Notes under the pieces: model-generated
What the model was told of the DNA's origin: nothing
The model's input: the letters and a program-made list of their open reading frames with translations, nothing else
The model's database searches: none
Part shown: piece by piece, positions 61,650 to 64,000 of the stretch
How positions within the stretch are numbered: position 1 is the stretch's first letter
Layout: each line of letters starts with the position of its first letter
Assembly (NCBI GenBank): GCA_036873135.1
Contig: JAPTYO010000010.1
Location: forward strand, 9,524,634 to 9,588,633
Source: Clarkia xantiana subsp. parviflora
Lineage: Eukaryota > Streptophyta > Magnoliopsida > Myrtales > Onagraceae
Length of the DNA stretch: 64,000 bases
Direction: 5' to 3'
Position numbers and translations under genes: made by a program

Positions 61650-64000
61650 TTATGCTTTGGTGCCCATGGAAGCTTGAATTTGTTCAAGAGTCTTGCCCTT
61701 GGTTTCCGGTACAACTCCAACCACAAATAAAATTGCTATTGCATTTGTTGCACCATACAGCAGAAATGTACCTGCATTATTAACCAACTACCTTAGTAAA
61801 CCTTTCATCCCTATATAGTTAATCGATCTTTACGATAATATATATCGATAAATAATGAATATCAGTCGAATTAATTCAATAATAATAGTACCGCATGAAC
61901 TCCAGGTCATTAGGAAGTTGAAGGTATACGAAACGGTCCATGACCCGGACCAATTCACTAGAGTTGTCAAGCCTCCCCCGATTCCTTTGATATCGATCGG
62001 AAATATCTGCAGCCGCATTTTTACCGTCACTAAAAGTTACCTTCTTTACTGTCATTATTGTTGAAATACACTGTGATTTAATAAAACCACACCGGTGGTA
62101 ATTGGATATTAGTGCACCATATTACCAAGTGGGCTACCTCCTCCTATCACCAATTGGTTTTAGGATGAAACCCCACTTGTTAAAATGGTTACTCTATGTT
62201 AGCCCATTGGGTTTGACTCGGCCCAATGTGGAATTTAAAAATTATCGCCAACTTAAAAATATATTCGCGATAAAAGTATGTTTACTGGCGTTTTATTACA
62301 GAAAAGTCGGTAAAGCCATATTTCTGATAGTGAATAAGCATACCTCAGACATCAGAATCCATGGAACTGCACCCATTCCGACCGAATAAGAAGCTACAAA
62401 GATCTTGTCGGAAAAGAAAGTTTATACTTTATATGATAAAAACTCAGTCAATGTAATAATACAAATTTGACATAACTCGGTTGATTATTTATTTACCAGT
62501 ATTCCGGAGATAGCAAGAATTGGTGCAATATCAACTCCATGATCCTGATTTGCAGAAATAAATAACTCCTTAGTTCTAGGGCGGAGCAAAAACTCGAACC
62601 CGTCCTGAAATTAGGGCCGAATTTGGTCGATCGGGACAGCTTTTTCTCTAAAGTCGGGTTCGGACTTTTTGCTCAAAATCTCGAAAAGTCTAAGCCCGTC
62701 CCGCTTTAGTTAGTATATATATAATTTATGGTGTTTAGAATTGGATGAATTTGAAATAGATCATATAGAATATAAGTGTAAAATGAGATTTTTCAGGTTT
62801 GATGGTGTATAAAACTGTTTATTTATTTATATTTGTGGTGTTTGAAATGATGTTTCTCCAGTTTTAGTTTTTTTTTTTTTTTTTTAAACTCAAACTATCA
62901 CAAGGCCGTCTCGAAATCCCGACTTGGACGGGAAGTTTTCCTTGTGCTCGAGGAGTGGCTAATGTTAGTGAGCCGCGAAAATTCCCGTCTCGAGCTTAGC
63001 CCTACTTAGTTCTATAGCATTATAGAATTATAGGGTCTAGCGACAATTTTGTGTCAACGAAACTAGAAACATGTCACTATAGCTTTTTAGCGACATAAAT
63101 TCCCTGTTACTAGTATTTCCGCGAGTGTTGAGAATCTAGGTTTAGGGTATTTGAAAGCTAGGCAAGTAAGTGTTCTTTGTGTACCTCTAGGTAGAAAGAA
63201 ACTGCGGTAAGTGAACAACCTACGAACAATCCGCAAGCTGAGACCTAACGTGACAAACCAAACAACGCAATAATTAGATGAAAATATTCAAAACAAAATT
63301 GGGTTTTGGTAGAAAATGTTCGATACAACCATATAAATGAGGCGATTTTGAGATTTAAAAATACCAGTAGAAGAGGTTTCCTTCCGACTTTGTCCATTAG
63401 AGTAGCACCAATTGCTGTCACCACAATCTGTCCATTTAAATGATTCACTCACTTCAGCTTTGTAAACTTGTGAAACAAGAAAAGTGGACCGAGGTCAAGA
63501 TAATCGCAAAACAAGACGACCGAACCTGAATGATTGCAAACGATATGCTTCCAACTGTTGAAGAAATTCCTGATAAACTCGATGTGCATAAACTGTCAAG
63601 CTAGTTAGCAAAAACATATTTTTAACAATTTACAGAAAATAAATAGATCTTCCATCGATTCGAACCTGCTTGCTCGAAGATATCGCTTAGATAGAAGTTG
63701 ATCCCGTTGATGCCACCAAACTGTTGGAAGATCATCAACATAACTCCGATCTGATATGATCAACATAATTTTAGAAAAAAAAAATTATACACTATCTACA
63801 ATGACTTGGAGGGCAAGTCAGTGGGTACTTAACGGAAAAATTAACGGTTAACTAATGGATGCACTAAAGAACATGTTCCAATCGTGTTATAAATCAACCA
63901 ATTATATAAATACCAAGAAATTAAAAAAAAAACAAAAAAAATTGAAATGTATTCTTATACAGTGAGGGGTTGCAGATATCTTCTTTCACGTAAATCGCGT
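61650..64000 (-). CDS. ERD6-like monosaccharide transporter (MFS), 5' part outside window
   Basis: Nine exons on the minus strand: 63961->64000, 63666-63750, 63527-63570, 63365-63427, 63185-63244, 62497-62544, 62344-62403, 61892-62006 and 61650-61771; every junction keeps phase. The visible half begins in the cytosolic loop (RRYLQPLT) and continues with [15 protein letters not shown] of helix 7. The loop 8-9 signature DKVGRKPLL, the helix 10-11 motif [20 protein letters not shown] and the sugar-porter tail [16 protein letters not shown] follow. ERD6-like proteins move hexoses by proton coupling, mostly at the tonoplast. The small exons (44-122 bp) are typical of the ERD6-like group. Neighbourhood with the DNase I-like gene suggests the ERDL7 (At2g48020) orthologue, but that subgroup call is inferred. 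Confidence 0.92.
62579..63004. mobile_element. Short element inserted in an intron of the transporter gene
   Basis: A 426-bp insert with a perfect 10-bp flanking repeat CTTAGTTCTA (62569-62578 and 63005-63014). The ends GGGCGGAGC and GAGCTTAGCCC(TA) are weakly inverted. Both ends carry CCCGTC/TCTCGA-type motifs. A T-run of about 20 lies near 62869-62885. It has no coding frame and its class is uncertain. Confidence 0.6.

Overview
This is a plant nuclear segment, almost certainly from a eudicot. The base composition is AT-rich. The genes contain introns with GT-AG junctions, and the intergenic DNA holds copia fragments, a SINE, a TRIM-like element and several terminal-inverted-repeat elements. 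There are no operons or ribosome binding sites. Gene models were built by hand from splice signals, reading phase and recognition of protein families; exon lists are in the entries. I could not run any search.

Layout. 1-4269 (-): most of an ALKBH10-type RNA N6-methyladenosine demethylase gene, its 3' end off the left edge. 4270-21590: about 17 kb without a credible host gene, with three related elements bounded by perfect 9-bp target duplications (4932-5729, 11541-12379, 16520-17733), a SINE, a TRIM-like element and several further inverted-repeat elements, some nested. 21591-45247: a gene-dense block with RRP4 (exosome cap, +), ABP1 (auxin-binding protein with KDEL, -), an RUG2/BSM-like mTERF (+), a full 21-exon PIEZO channel (+), and a CW-MBD protein of the MBD4 type (-). 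45248-54537: a second repeat-rich gap with an internally deleted copia element and a dead RNase H pseudogene. 54538-59664 (+): a DNase I-like (EEP) protein. 60094-61225: two copia RNase H remnants. 61650-64000 (-): the C-terminal nine exons of an ERD6-like sugar transporter, its 5' end off the right edge.

The genes do not form one pathway. Their order matches, from memory, two Arabidopsis segments: At4g02940 (ALKBH10B), At4g02980 (ABP1) and At4g02990 (RUG2/BSM); and At2g48020 (ERD6-like), At2g48030 (DNase I-like), At2g48060 (PIEZO) and At2g48080 (ALKBH10A). The window looks like the unfractionated ancestral order of both.

The points most worth a second look are the fully palindromic inverted-repeat elements with 9-bp target duplications, nested insertions among them, a GC-AG intron in the ALKBH10 gene, a tandemly duplicated RRP4 promoter module (site II motifs plus telo-box), and the close tail-to-tail RRP4/ABP1 pair. 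I found no convincing new multi-gene system.
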